Shown here in pieces: positions 31,793-40,776 of a stretch of DNA of 64,000 nucleotides. Source of the stretch: Candidatus Neomarinimicrobiota bacterium. GTDB lineage: Bacteria; Fidelibacterota; SORT01. Positions within the stretch are counted from its first letter, which is position 1; each line of letters begins with the position of its first letter. The DNA lies in assembly GCA_022573815.1 (NCBI GenBank), contig JACZTG010000003.1:1-64000 (forward strand), written 5' to 3'. A program made the translations under genes and the position numbers. The notes beneath the pieces were generated by a model. The model had not been told where the DNA came from, made no database searches, and saw nothing but the letters and a program-made list of their open reading frames with translations.

Positions 31793-32713
31793 ATGAAATC
31801 AGTTATAAATATTGCGCTTATGTTATTTATTGTCTTTATAAGTTCCGAAGCAGATGCGCAGCTCTGCTGCACTTCAGGTTCTGCATCTGCCAGCTCATTC
31901 GAGATTGGAGTTACACCGGCAAAAACGCTTCGATTAAGTTTCGGTCATGAATACAATAGTCTCAATGGGACGTTTGTGGGGAGCGATAGATCAGATGACG
32001 ATCTTCTCGGAACCGGTTCGGTACAGTCATATACAGTGCAGGCACATTATGGAATTAACAGGAGATGGGGAATCACTATAGTTGCTCCTTACGTGAAAAC
32101 GAGTCGATCATTTGGTGGTCCTACCACATTCGGAGCCGATGGAATGGGTGATTTGAGCCTTATCGCAAAATATAGCGTAAAACCGATAAACATCGCGTCC
32201 AGCACCGAGATAGCCGTTGGAGCAGGATTTAAACTGCCAAGCGGTTCGTCAAATAGTGTCAATGACGGTACTGACCTGAATTTTAATCTTCAGCCCGGCA
32301 CCGGGGCGTGGGATCTTCTTTTCTGGGGTTATTATTATAAGACTTCCCTGCCTACGGGATGGAGCGGTTCGCTTTCAGGTTTAGTTCGGGTTCCGGGAAC
32401 GAATTCTGACGGCTTACGATATGGTAATGAGATTTTGTATTCTCTCGTTCTAAGCAAGAGATTGAACAATGTTACTCAATTATCTGTTAGATTAAAAGGT
32501 CGAACCTCATCACAAGTAGCGATTGACGGATTCGAAAATCCTAACACCGGAGGAACGATTATTTTTGCCGCTCCGAGTTTTGTTTATAATCCACGGCGTC
32601 TGATTTCCATAGAAGCAGGCGTGGACATTCCGACATTTTATTCTGTATCGGGAACGCAGCAGGCTCTTGATTATCGTTCATTTGTGGATTTGAGCTTCTT
32701 TTTCACGTTATAA
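31793..32713 (+). CDS. Probable outer-membrane beta-barrel protein
   Basis: The 306-residue protein has a signal peptide (MKSVINIALMLFIVFISSEADA). It then shows alternating beta strands of the type seen in outer-membrane barrels (LRLSFGHEYNSLNG, YGINRRWGITIVAPYV, SLIAKYSVKP) and ends in aromatic residues (FVDLSFFFTL). The cysteine pair QLCCTSGSA at the mature N terminus is notable. The ATG at 31793 is chosen over an upstream in-frame start because it begins the signal peptide. A transporter or porin role is possible, but no specific family is recognised. Confidence 0.65.
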   Translation: MKSVINIALMLFIVFISSEADAQLCCTSGSASASSFEIGVTPAKTLRLSFGHEYNSLNGTFVGSDRSDDDLLGTGSVQSYTVQAHYGINRRWGITIVAPYVKTSRSFGGPTTFGADGMGDLSLIAKYSVKPINIASSTEIAVGAGFKLPSGSSNSVNDGTDLNFNLQPGTGAWDLLFWGYYYKTSLPTGWSGSLSGLVRVPGTNSDGLRYGNEILYSLVLSKRLNNVTQLSVRLKGRTSSQVAIDGFENPNTGGTIIFAAPSFVYNPRRLISIEAGVDIPTFYSVSGTQQALDYRSFVDLSFFFTL

Positions 32714-32731
32714 CCCACATTCTGGGGTTAT
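32710..32731 (+). terminator. Possible terminator after the outer-membrane protein gene
   Basis: ATAACCC (32710-32716) and GGGTTAT (32725-32731) pair perfectly around an 8-base loop that contains part of a G run. TATATTCTTTTATCTT follows, a loose T-rich tail. It overlaps the TAA stop. Confidence 0.45.
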
Positions 32732-32817
32732 TATATTCTTTTATCTTGCATAATTCTTTAGGTAAAGATTATCTTCACTCTTTGATTCAGAACCTTTGTA
32801 ATAGTTAAGGAGTAATA

Positions 32818-33624
32818 ATGCCTTCAAAAGCAAAAAAAGATAAAAAATGGGCGGTTATTCTCGGAGCCTCAAGTGGGTTCGGAGCCGCCACAGCGATAGA
32901 ATTAGCAAAATCCGGTTTAAATATATGTGGTATCCATTTCGACCGGCGTTCTACAATGCCTGCTGTAAAAAAAGTTCAAAGCAAAATCCGGGCAGCCGGT
33001 TCAAAAGCATTGTTTTTCAATATGAATGCCGCGGATCCCGGAAATCGCGAAGATGCGTTGAAAAAATTAAAAAAGGAAACAAAGGGCTTACGGCATCCTG
33101 TAAAACTTCTTATGCATTCTCTGGCATTTGGAAGTTTATTGCCATTTGTTGCCGATAAAGGTGAGAATGAAATTAATGCAAAGCAGATGGATTTAACTCT
33201 TGATGTTATGGCGAATAACCTGGTTTACTGGACCCAGGATTTGATCAGTAAAAATCTTATAGGCGCAGGTGGTCAGATTCTTTCCATGACAAGTGCCGGT
33301 AGTCATCAAGTGTGGCCGAATTATGGAGCAGTCTCTGCGGCAAAAGCGGCATTGGAATCCCACACTCGTCAACTAGCCGTAGAATTATCAAATAAGAAAA
33401 TTTCCGTAAATTGCATTCAAGCTGGAGTAACTGATACGGCTGCGTTACGGAAAATTCCAGGAAATCTTAAAATGATTGAAAAAGCAGAAAAATTAAATCC
33501 TGCCGGAAGACTGACAAAGCCCCAAGAAGTTGCAACAATTATCTCAATGTTGGTTAATTCGAGTATTCCATGGTTAACGGGAAATATAATCCGAGTTGAT
33601 GGTGGAGAAGATATCGCCAGTTAA
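32818..33624 (+). CDS. Enoyl-[ACP] reductase, FabL-like SDR
   Basis: This 268-residue short-chain dehydrogenase has the nucleotide motif GASSGFGAATAIELA. The tyrosine and lysine are spaced Y-x6-K (YGAVSAAK), the hallmark of enoyl-ACP reductases of the FabI/FabL branch instead of the usual Y-x3-K. The end GNIIRVDGGEDIAS is typical of SDRs. It would reduce the trans-2-enoyl-ACP in fatty acid synthesis. A GGAGTAAT ribosome site precedes the ATG. It appears to be the first gene of a short run with the GNAT gene. Confidence 0.75.
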   Translation: MPSKAKKDKKWAVILGASSGFGAATAIELAKSGLNICGIHFDRRSTMPAVKKVQSKIRAAGSKALFFNMNAADPGNREDALKKLKKETKGLRHPVKLLMHSLAFGSLLPFVADKGENEINAKQMDLTLDVMANNLVYWTQDLISKNLIGAGGQILSMTSAGSHQVWPNYGAVSAAKAALESHTRQLAVELSNKKISVNCIQAGVTDTAALRKIPGNLKMIEKAEKLNPAGRLTKPQEVATIISMLVNSSIPWLTGNIIRVDGGEDIAS

Positions 33625-33647
33625 ATAACAGCCGTATTGAGATCAGA

Positions 33648-34151
33648 ATGATTCGAAAAGCAAGACCTGATGATATGAATGATCTTTTATTTCTCTGGAA
33701 TGAGATGATGGACTCGCATATAGGTATGCATCCCGATTTTAGAATATCAAAAAACGCGGATATGGCAATGGCTTCAAATTTTACAAACATTTTTGACGAT
33801 ACCACATCCGAAATATTTGTGGCAGAAGAGGACAACAAAATAATCGGAATGTTGATTGCCCAATTCCGGGTGGGACTTCCATACACGCGGACTGAAAAGA
33901 CCGGTTATTTTAGAGACGTTTCGGTAACGAAATCATTCAGAAGAACCGGCGTAGGAAAAAAGCTGGTGGAAGCGGGAATAAAATTTTTAAGCTCGCTTGA
34001 TGTGGAATATATTGATTTGATAACAGGCGCTGAAAACGAGGAATCCAATGAATTTTGGAAAAAAATGGGGTTTGGAGAAACCCTTAAAATAAGATCGCTA
34101 TTCCTAAGTCCCGAGTTAAAACAAATTAAATCAGATAATAAAGATAAATGA
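33648..34151 (+). CDS. GNAT family N-acetyltransferase
   Basis: The 167-residue protein has the acetyl-CoA binding motif A (RDVSVTKSFRRTGVGKKLVE) and the following beta strand (YIDLITGAENEESNEFWKKMGF). It transfers an acetyl group from acetyl-CoA to an amine. The substrate is not predictable. Its end overlaps the start of the GHL10 gene by 4 bp (ATGA), so the two are translationally coupled. Confidence 0.85.
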   Translation: MIRKARPDDMNDLLFLWNEMMDSHIGMHPDFRISKNADMAMASNFTNIFDDTTSEIFVAEEDNKIIGMLIAQFRVGLPYTRTEKTGYFRDVSVTKSFRRTGVGKKLVEAGIKFLSSLDVEYIDLITGAENEESNEFWKKMGFGETLKIRSLFLSPELKQIKSDNKDK

Positions 34152-35428
34152 TATTAAAGAAACATAAGAGCAAACGAACGGCTGCGTTTCTGATATTGAT
34201 TTCTTCGCTGATGTTCAGCGCCTTTGTCTGCAATAAAGAAACCGGAACACAAACTAAATATGAAACTCGCAGCGTCTGGGTCACACGATTTGATTATACA
34301 ATAAATATTGATTCGACTGATTCTGACAGTCAGAAAGCCGCAATATCTAATTATTTCAAGATAGCTAAAGAATCAAATTTGAACACTGTTTTTTTTCAGG
34401 TTAGAGGAAGCTTCGATGCTTATTACAATTCCAATTACGAACCGTGGGCAAAAGCGCTTTCAGGTAGTTTGGGAGTCGACCCTGGTTGGGACCCTTTAAA
34501 ATTCGCAATCAAAGAGGCAGATGAAAACGGATTAAAATTACATGCCTGGGTTAACACATTCACATTATGGAAAGGGGAGGAACCTCCGGAGCGAAGTGAA
34601 GTTCTCCACGCCTTCTACGCACATCCCGAATGGATTGTGGCGGACAGCAACGGAACATCCATGCAGCTGAACAGTCACTATGTATACGTTAATCCCGGAA
34701 ATCCCGAAGTGAGGAAACACGTCATAAATGTTGTTAAGGACATTGTAACGAATTACGATGTGGATGGGATTCATTTTGATTATATCCGATACCCTGAAAG
34801 AGCAAGTCGGGCCGGTTACTCTCACGACACAGTAAGTGTGAATATTTTTAACGAAAAAAATGGTAATCCTGATTCGCTTGACTGGGAAGATTGGCAAAGA
34901 AATAATATAAACCTTTTTGTAAAAGCTGTCAAAGACAGTGTCTCGAAATTGAAGCCAAATATAGCGCTTTCGGCAGCTGTACTCGGAAAATATCGCAAAC
35001 CCGGCTGGAGCGGATACGATGCTGTGTACCAAGATGCCGTGCCATGGATTAAGAATGGGTGGCTCGATTTTATAGTACCTATGGCATATACAACACGCGA
35101 TAATAAATCGGCGTCTTTCACAAGTTTAATACAAGAATGGAATGAGTTAACGGGGAAATCGAATTCGGTTCTTGCGGGTATTGCGGTATATCGAGCCGAG
35201 GGTATAGACGGCTGGGGATGGAGCGAAATAGCCCATCAGATAATTGACGCCAGAAAGCAAAATTTAAGAGGAATGGCGTTTTTTAATGTGACAGCTTTGA
35301 AATCAGACTGGTGGGAAATTCAAAGAGCATTATTCAGTCACCCGGTTCTTCCTTATCCGTTGGAACGGCCGGATGTTATGGCAGTCCGTGCTGCAAATAT
35401 AATGAATAAATATTCTTCGGGCGACTGA
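34148..35428 (+). CDS. Glycosyl hydrolase-like GHL10 family protein (DUF187)
   Basis: The 426-residue protein begins with a signal sequence ending near FSAFVC, possibly a lipoprotein. It continues with the GHL10/YngK TIM-barrel blocks: RSVWVTRFDY, NLNTVFFQVRGSFDAYYNS, LKLHAWVNTF, YDVDGIHFDYIRYPE and LDFIVPMAYT. The acidic residues in GIHFDYIRYPE lie where glycoside hydrolases of this fold have catalytic acids. It probably acts on extracellular or cell-wall polysaccharide. The substrate is unknown. Confidence 0.8.
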   Translation: MILKKHKSKRTAAFLILISSLMFSAFVCNKETGTQTKYETRSVWVTRFDYTINIDSTDSDSQKAAISNYFKIAKESNLNTVFFQVRGSFDAYYNSNYEPWAKALSGSLGVDPGWDPLKFAIKEADENGLKLHAWVNTFTLWKGEEPPERSEVLHAFYAHPEWIVADSNGTSMQLNSHYVYVNPGNPEVRKHVINVVKDIVTNYDVDGIHFDYIRYPERASRAGYSHDTVSVNIFNEKNGNPDSLDWEDWQRNNINLFVKAVKDSVSKLKPNIALSAAVLGKYRKPGWSGYDAVYQDAVPWIKNGWLDFIVPMAYTTRDNKSASFTSLIQEWNELTGKSNSVLAGIAVYRAEGIDGWGWSEIAHQIIDARKQNLRGMAFFNVTALKSDWWEIQRALFSHPVLPYPLERPDVMAVRAANIMNKYSSGD

Positions 35429-35484
35429 TAAACTGTCGTTGAAGAGTCCGAATCGAATCCGGTAACTCTTAAGTCTGAAATCTC

Positions 35485-36291
35485 ATGAGTAACATTAACT
35501 CCGCATCAAAATTATTCAAAGTTCTCCGAGAAAAAGAAAAATCTCTTGGAGTAAGGGAGAATTATGGTTCCGAGTTTTCTCAGAGTGGGGAATGCACTCG
35601 TATTGGAGCATTACTCATTCACGGGTTCGGCTCTTCTCCTACTGAGATGAACGACCTGAAAGAATTTTTGTTCAACAAAGGAATAAATGTGCTATCTATC
35701 CGGTTAGACGGGCACGCAACAACAGTTGAAAATTTCTCAAATTCAGGAAAGGATTCATGGTTGGCATCGGTCAGAGAGGGATATGAGATTATCAGTGAAG
35801 TCTGCGAAAATACTTTTATTATTGGTCAATCGCTTGGAGCAGGATTGGCTCTAATTATAGAGCCTGAATTAAAACCGGCTGGTGTTGTTTCGTTCGTTGC
35901 CCCGTTGCTCATAAAGGATAAGCGTCTGTTCTTGACAACATTCAAGATTTTCAGATTATTTTTCCCTTATACATATACGAATTCCGAGTCGGAGACTGAA
36001 GAATTCATCTACAGCAAACGACCCACAATCACTTTGGCTGAAATGTATAAGGTCAGTAAAGAAATATTACCGGCTCTACCAAATTTGAAGTCGCCAATTT
36101 TCTTGGCACATGCTGAGGATGATGAGACAGTTGATGTAAAAAGCGTAGATTTGATATATGAAAAAGCCGGATCAGCCGTAAAAGAAATTTATAAGATGAA
36201 TAGCGGGGGACACCGACTTACTTTATCGGAAAACTCCAATCGAGACGCTCTTTTCAATAAGACTTTGCAGTTCATGGAATCCAACAGCTAA
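35485..36291 (+). CDS. Alpha/beta hydrolase, carboxylesterase-like
   Basis: The 268-residue protein has the oxyanion segment LLIHGFGSSPTEMNDL and the nucleophile elbow IIGQSLGAGLAL (G-x-S-x-G). A late acidic residue is in HAEDDETVD, and the histidine in NSGGHRLTL completes the triad. The layout is that of Est30-type carboxylesterases or monoglyceride lipases, which cleave short acyl esters. No signal peptide is visible. The gene appears to be transcribed alone. Confidence 0.85.
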   Translation: MSNINSASKLFKVLREKEKSLGVRENYGSEFSQSGECTRIGALLIHGFGSSPTEMNDLKEFLFNKGINVLSIRLDGHATTVENFSNSGKDSWLASVREGYEIISEVCENTFIIGQSLGAGLALIIEPELKPAGVVSFVAPLLIKDKRLFLTTFKIFRLFFPYTYTNSESETEEFIYSKRPTITLAEMYKVSKEILPALPNLKSPIFLAHAEDDETVDVKSVDLIYEKAGSAVKEIYKMNSGGHRLTLSENSNRDALFNKTLQFMESNS

Positions 36292-36426
36292 AGTCGTTTT
36301 AAATTTAAAATTAATTTCCGCGCAATAAGAATTAAAATTTACTCTTGAAATTAAGGATAAAATTGTTAAGTTTATCTCTCGCACCGTGCAATTTGGAAAC
36401 TGAAGGACTCCTCCGAGGAAAAAGCA

Positions 36427-36915
36427 ATGCGGATGACGATTGACGATAAAATTACCAGCGCATTAAAAGAATCAACTCTTGCCAGATTGAAGCTTAAATC
36501 GCCCGTAATGGTTGATGCAGGAACTGAAGTAGCAGTCGCAATAGAAAAAATGAATCAGACTGACTATGGCTATGTGCTTGTTATGGAAAATGGTATTCTA
36601 ATCGGAATTTTCACAGAAAGAGACATACTGATGAAGATGGCGTCAATAAGTGACACTGACGGTAAATCCATTGATGAATTTATGACTCGTGATCCTGTAA
36701 CTTTGAGAATCGACAGCACAATCGCTAAAGCAGTTTACGAAATGAGCGCTCACGGGTATCGCCATCTACCTGTATTGGATAAAAACGGCGAAAAATGCGT
36801 GGGTATGGTAGCGGCAAAAAATATCGTAAAATTCGTAGCCGATTTTTTACCGGATCAAGTTTATAATCTTCCTCCAACTCCAAACCAGCAAATGTTAACT
36901 CCTGAGGGAGGGTGA
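36427..36915 (+). CDS. Tandem CBS-domain protein
   Basis: The 162 residues form two CBS motifs: SPVMVDAGTEVAVAIEKMN with GIFTERDILMKM, and RDPVTLRIDSTIAKAVYEM with RHLPVLDKNGEKCVGMVAA. CBS pairs bind adenine nucleotides such as AMP, ATP or S-adenosylmethionine and act as energy sensors. There is no attached enzyme domain. A second CBS-pair gene follows after 6 bp, so the two may form a hetero-oligomer. Confidence 0.88.
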   Translation: MRMTIDDKITSALKESTLARLKLKSPVMVDAGTEVAVAIEKMNQTDYGYVLVMENGILIGIFTERDILMKMASISDTDGKSIDEFMTRDPVTLRIDSTIAKAVYEMSAHGYRHLPVLDKNGEKCVGMVAAKNIVKFVADFLPDQVYNLPPTPNQQMLTPEGG

Positions 36916-36921
36916 GAAAAG

Positions 36922-37434
36922 ATGAGATGTCCACAGTGTGATTCGGATAATTTCCCGGGAGAAGATTACTGCGAGAATTGCGGAACCGATCTCAGAGAAT
37001 CAGATTTATTCACTCCTGAAGGATTGGGCGCAAAAGTTTTGAGCGATACGATTACAAATCTCGATCCGCCTGAACCGCTGGTTGTCAATTCGGATGCCAC
37101 TGTTAAGGATGCTGTTGAACTGATGAAAACAAGAGGGCACGGAAGCGTAATTATTGTTGATGAAGGGAAATTCAACGGAATATTCACCGAAAGGGATTTG
37201 CTTAAAAGAGTCGTGTCGAAGGGATTGGAAGCCGATTCTGTGATTATTTCAAAGGTAATGACAAAGAAGGTTCAAACTCTGAAGGAAACAGATTCAATCG
37301 CATTTGCATTGAATAGGATGTCAATACACAGTATCCGGCATATTCCGATTATGCGTAAAAATAAACCTGTAGGCATTATATCAGTGAGGGGAATGCTAAA
37401 ATATTTAGCAGAGCATACTCTCGAGAAAGCATAA
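36922..37434 (+). CDS. CBS-pair protein with N-terminal zinc ribbon
   Basis: The 170-residue protein opens with a zinc ribbon (MRCPQCDSDNFPGEDYCENCG), four cysteines in two CxxC knuckles. Two CBS motifs follow (DATVKDAVELMKTRGHG with GIFTERDLLKRV, and SIRHIPIMRKNKPVGIISVRG). The zinc ribbon suggests contact with another protein or nucleic acid. It has an excellent ribosome site (GAGGGAGGGTGAG) and is co-transcribed with the preceding CBS gene. Confidence 0.88.
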   Translation: MRCPQCDSDNFPGEDYCENCGTDLRESDLFTPEGLGAKVLSDTITNLDPPEPLVVNSDATVKDAVELMKTRGHGSVIIVDEGKFNGIFTERDLLKRVVSKGLEADSVIISKVMTKKVQTLKETDSIAFALNRMSIHSIRHIPIMRKNKPVGIISVRGMLKYLAEHTLEKA

Positions 37435-37506
37435 ATTTTTCTAATTAGATTTTATTCTTAATAATCCTGACAACCAATATTTTTATAAACCTCGTACGGA
37501 TATAAA

Positions 37507-37992
37507 TTGACAGCTGAAAACAAAGATCAATCGTTTAAAAATATTTTTAAAAAATTCAATTACGGCGTTTATCTTTTAGGAAGCGCACACAACGGTTCGT
37601 ACGATCTGATAACCTGCACGTGGGCAATGCAAGGATCCTATGAAAATGAAGAACTGATTGTAAATATAGGAAAAGAGCGTCCGATCTCTTCTTTAATCCG
37701 GGAAAGCCGTCTATTCTCATTATCAATTCTCGCTGTAGAAAATGTTGAAGAAGCGACCGTTTGCGCAAAATCGTCAGAAAAACGTGAAAAAGCTCTTAAA
37801 ACTCTGCAATTCGAAACGACTGAAGACAATCTTCCATTTCTACAGAATTCACTTGCGTATCTGAAATGTGAAGTGACGGATATATTCGAATTAGAAAGCA
37901 GTCTGCTTGTGGTAGGCAATCCGATTGGAGGAAAGGTACTTTCCGACGGTGTTTCACTCACATTGCACGAATACTACAAATTGTCAGGCTGA
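37507..37992 (+). CDS. Flavin reductase-like, FMN-binding split-barrel protein
   Basis: The 161 residues match the flavin reductase domain: KKFNYGVYLLGSAHNGSYDL, CTWAMQGSYENEELIVNIGK, SRLFSLSILA and LAYLKCEVTDIFELESSLLVVG. These proteins bind FMN and reduce free flavin or act as small flavin-dependent oxidoreductases. The start is TTG at 37507 with no strong ribosome site. It ends 2 bp before the convergent symporter gene. Confidence 0.82.
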   Translation: MTAENKDQSFKNIFKKFNYGVYLLGSAHNGSYDLITCTWAMQGSYENEELIVNIGKERPISSLIRESRLFSLSILAVENVEEATVCAKSSEKREKALKTLQFETTEDNLPFLQNSLAYLKCEVTDIFELESSLLVVGNPIGGKVLSDGVSLTLHEYYKLSG

Positions 37993-37994
37993 AT

Positions 37995-39425
37995 CTATTC
38001 GGCAGCGAACGGTTTCCACTGTTCCTCTCTCGGCGGATCTGTGAATAAACTCACACCGACCAAAGTTAATACCGATAGGGTAATAGCGGGTATCACAGCA
38101 TCTATCTCCACCCCGTCTAATCCCATTGCCGATGGAACTAACGTGTTCAAATCCATATTTTTCCAAACTATTGTAACAAATGTTCCTACTAAGATAGAAG
38201 AGATGCCACCGGCTGTGGTTGCCCTTTTCCAGAAAAATGCCGCAAGCAGCGCCGGTGTAATTCCCGCTCCATAAATAGTATAAGCATAGAAGGCTACGGC
38301 AAGAAATTTATCATCCAATGTTGAGAGCAGATAGGCGACAATCCCCAGAACTACAATAACCACTCTCGAGAGAAGGACAATTTTCTTTGGAGAAGCATCG
38401 GGTTCAATGAATCTTTGATAAATGTCCCTAACAATACTTGTAGCAGGAACGAGAAGGAATGAGTCAGCGGTTGAGACAATTATAGCGATAACAGCGGCGA
38501 TTATTAAGCTGCCGAGAATAACAGGGAGATTATTAAATGCGGCTAATACAATTATTCTTCCATGATTTTCAATTCCCCAGTTCAATCCGCTGGCATACCA
38601 CGCTGCGAGAATTATCATAGTTTCCACTACAGCAACTCCCACAAGCATAAAAATTACAGCTTGTTTGGCGGTTTTTTCATCCTTTGCCGAGAAAAACCGC
38701 TGATACATATTTGCATCGCCGAGCATTAGAAGAAAGGGCGGAAGTAAAATACCCATAACTTCCCATCCGCTGAGCACACCAAAAAATTGAAAATGATCTG
38801 CCGGAAGAATTTGCCTCATACCTTCGATACCGCCAACTTCCGACGCCAAAAAAGGAACTGCGAGGATTATACCCACAACAATAAGAATCCCGTTGACGAG
38901 ATCGGTGTATGCGACCGAATACATTCCGGCAAGAGCCGTATAAATTATCACGAAGACAGCGGAGATAATTACTCCCGTAGATGTGTCTATATTCGGATTT
39001 ATTATATTTATCACTGCTCCACCTGCTCTATACTGATAAGATACGATCGTAGTGTAAGCGGTGACGACCGTTATTGTACCGAAAATTCGAGCCCACTTAT
39101 TATATCGGGTTTCAAGGATATCCTGAACAGTGAACTGTTTAAATTTTCTGACTCTTCCGGCAACAAAATAGAGAACTATAATCCCTGCTATCCCTCCAAG
39201 AGGAAGTATCAACCCTATAATACCAATTTCGTAAGTCCGTTCCGCGTTGCCGAATATACTTCCTGTTCCGACCCACGTTGCCAGAAGGGTTCCAACAAGA
39301 ACGAGCGGTCCCAATTTTCTCCCGGCCACCATAAAATCTGTTTGGTCATTAACCTTTCCGCTGCGGATAGCGCCTACTACAATGAGAATCAATAGGTAGA
39401 TGAGTGATACCCAAAAATAGATCAT
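37995..39425 (-). CDS. Sodium:solute symporter (SSS family)
   Basis: The 476-residue membrane protein has about 13 hydrophobic segments and SSS signatures: TDFMVAGRKLGPLVLVGTLLATWVGTG split over helix 2, QYRAGGAVINI, ALAGMYSVAYTDLVNG and VSTADSFLLVPATSIVRDI. It imports a solute with sodium. The substrate (amino acid, sugar or carboxylate) is not clear. Its ATG is preceded by GAGGAG. Proline dehydrogenase lies 8 kb away, which is not enough to call it PutP. Confidence 0.88.
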   Translation of the reverse strand: MIYFWVSLIYLLILIVVGAIRSGKVNDQTDFMVAGRKLGPLVLVGTLLATWVGTGSIFGNAERTYEIGIIGLILPLGGIAGIIVLYFVAGRVRKFKQFTVQDILETRYNKWARIFGTITVVTAYTTIVSYQYRAGGAVINIINPNIDTSTGVIISAVFVIIYTALAGMYSVAYTDLVNGILIVVGIILAVPFLASEVGGIEGMRQILPADHFQFFGVLSGWEVMGILLPPFLLMLGDANMYQRFFSAKDEKTAKQAVIFMLVGVAVVETMIILAAWYASGLNWGIENHGRIIVLAAFNNLPVILGSLIIAAVIAIIVSTADSFLLVPATSIVRDIYQRFIEPDASPKKIVLLSRVVIVVLGIVAYLLSTLDDKFLAVAFYAYTIYGAGITPALLAAFFWKRATTAGGISSILVGTFVTIVWKNMDLNTLVPSAMGLDGVEIDAVIPAITLSVLTLVGVSLFTDPPREEQWKPFAAE

Positions 39426-39477
39426 AATCGTGAATCTCCTCTAATGGTCAATTCGGTTAGAAAACGGAATTATTGTT

Positions 39478-39792
39478 TCATCCTGATAATGTTCCTCCCA
39501 GCCGGTCCGAAAGATATTCGGCTACGAGCTTCGCATGTGAGCCAGCCCATTCGGTATCGTTATCTGACACAGGAACTATCGTAAGTTCTTTGACGCCCGG
39601 ATCGTATATGATTTCCAGATGCCCTTTCTGTGTATTTTTGCGCAAAAGCCAGATAAGACCTCCGATGGGATATTTCAGGGTACTTGATATTGCCGGTTGC
39701 AATCCGAGAGTTTTACTGCTGTCGAACACCGCCGAAAGAACGTCTCCGATTTCTGAGATAGTATCAAAGTCGTAAATGCGATATTTCCGCAT
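39478..39792 (-). CDS. Hypothetical protein, coupled to the AlkD-like gene
   Basis: A 104-residue protein not recognised as any family. It has one tryptophan-containing hydrophobic stretch (YPIGGLIWLLRKNTQKG) and an otherwise mixed, soluble-looking composition. Its ATG overlaps the stop of the AlkD-like gene in a TAATG, so it is very likely translated by re-initiation. That coupling is the main evidence that it is a real gene. Confidence 0.6.
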   Translation of the reverse strand: MRKYRIYDFDTISEIGDVLSAVFDSSKTLGLQPAISSTLKYPIGGLIWLLRKNTQKGHLEIIYDPGVKELTIVPVSDNDTEWAGSHAKLVAEYLSDRLGGTLSG

Positions 39793-40523
39793 TAAATACC
39801 CAATTCTTTTTTATGAGCCTGATTGAATATTTCGCTTCCATGCTTAAGTACATAAGGAACTGCTAAATCTTTTACGTCTAATAAAAATTTAACTGCCGAC
39901 TCGTTATCTGCCTTGTAAGCTTCACGAATTGCCCATGCAACAGCTTTTCGGACCATATCGTCATTGTCCGCAACGAGGGGACGTAGAACCTCAAAAGTAG
40001 CGGTGGGATTTGAATGGCTGCCGTGGTTCAGAGGAATGGTTGCCGAAGCAGCAAATCTTCGTCTCCATATGTTGGTCTGTTTCGCCCATTTTTTCAAATC
40101 TGTTATGAGGTCAATATTACTGAGGAGTAATTTCCCGGCAAACTGTGTTGCGAGATGATCGCACGTTTCCCAATTGGAGATATAATCAACCCAGTTATCT
40201 ACCAATCTCCAGGTCTGTCTGTCCATTTTATTTACCCGCTTCGCAATAATGAATACAGCGAAGAGTTGTTCCTCACGACCCTCGGTTTTGAAACATTCGT
40301 CAGCTATGGAGAGTAGATCGCTTATAGATAGTTTTTTACCGTTTTCTTTGAAATAATCTCTTGCGATGGCTTTAATTTCCGGCACCGGAACTCCTAAAAT
40401 CCTATCTTCGCTACCTGTCGCTTTATGTACTCCCTCAATGTATGACGGATTTGCCAGAGCTTTGAATTGTTTCTGAATAGGATTGAGCAACTTTTTAACA
40501 TCAGCCGGACTTATCATCATCAA
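39792..40523 (-). CDS. DNA alkylation repair protein (AlkD-like HEAT-repeat family)
   Basis: The 243-residue, all-helical protein matches the AlkD family: RILGVPVPEIKAIARDYF, then EGREEQLFAVFIIAKRV, NWVDYISNWETCDHLATQ and WRRRFAASATIPL, and finally DDMVRKAVAWAIREAYK. AlkD-type enzymes remove bulky alkylated bases without flipping them. The tryptophan/aspartate positions around NWETCD are those used by the family. Three ATG codons in a row or nearly so leave the exact start open by a few residues. A second base-repair gene, a 3-methyladenine glycosylase, lies 2 kb away. Confidence 0.85.
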   Translation of the reverse strand: MMMISPADVKKLLNPIQKQFKALANPSYIEGVHKATGSEDRILGVPVPEIKAIARDYFKENGKKLSISDLLSIADECFKTEGREEQLFAVFIIAKRVNKMDRQTWRLVDNWVDYISNWETCDHLATQFAGKLLLSNIDLITDLKKWAKQTNIWRRRFAASATIPLNHGSHSNPTATFEVLRPLVADNDDMVRKAVAWAIREAYKADNESAVKFLLDVKDLAVPYVLKHGSEIFNQAHKKELGI

Positions 40524-40776
40524 TCTCTACGGTTGCGCTGTCGGATCAGCATGCTGACGATATGGCTGCATACAAAAGTAAAAACAGTCGTTTCAAATTA
40601 AGTTCTCATATTTACGAATAATAATAATGGAAAAATAACTACCTAAAATTAAGTTATTCGTACAGAGATGCAAGGAAAAGAGTTTAGGAATGCCCGGTTC
40701 TTGTTTCTCTATGAGAATCACGGACGTGGAATGATATTCCGGGAAAAAGATTCAGGAGACAATATAATTACTACGC

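Noticed and set aside
40546-40557. 12-bp palindrome TCAGCATGCTGA upstream of the AlkD-like gene
   Set aside because: Short, isolated and without a promoter element in register; palindromes of this size are expected by chance at this window length.
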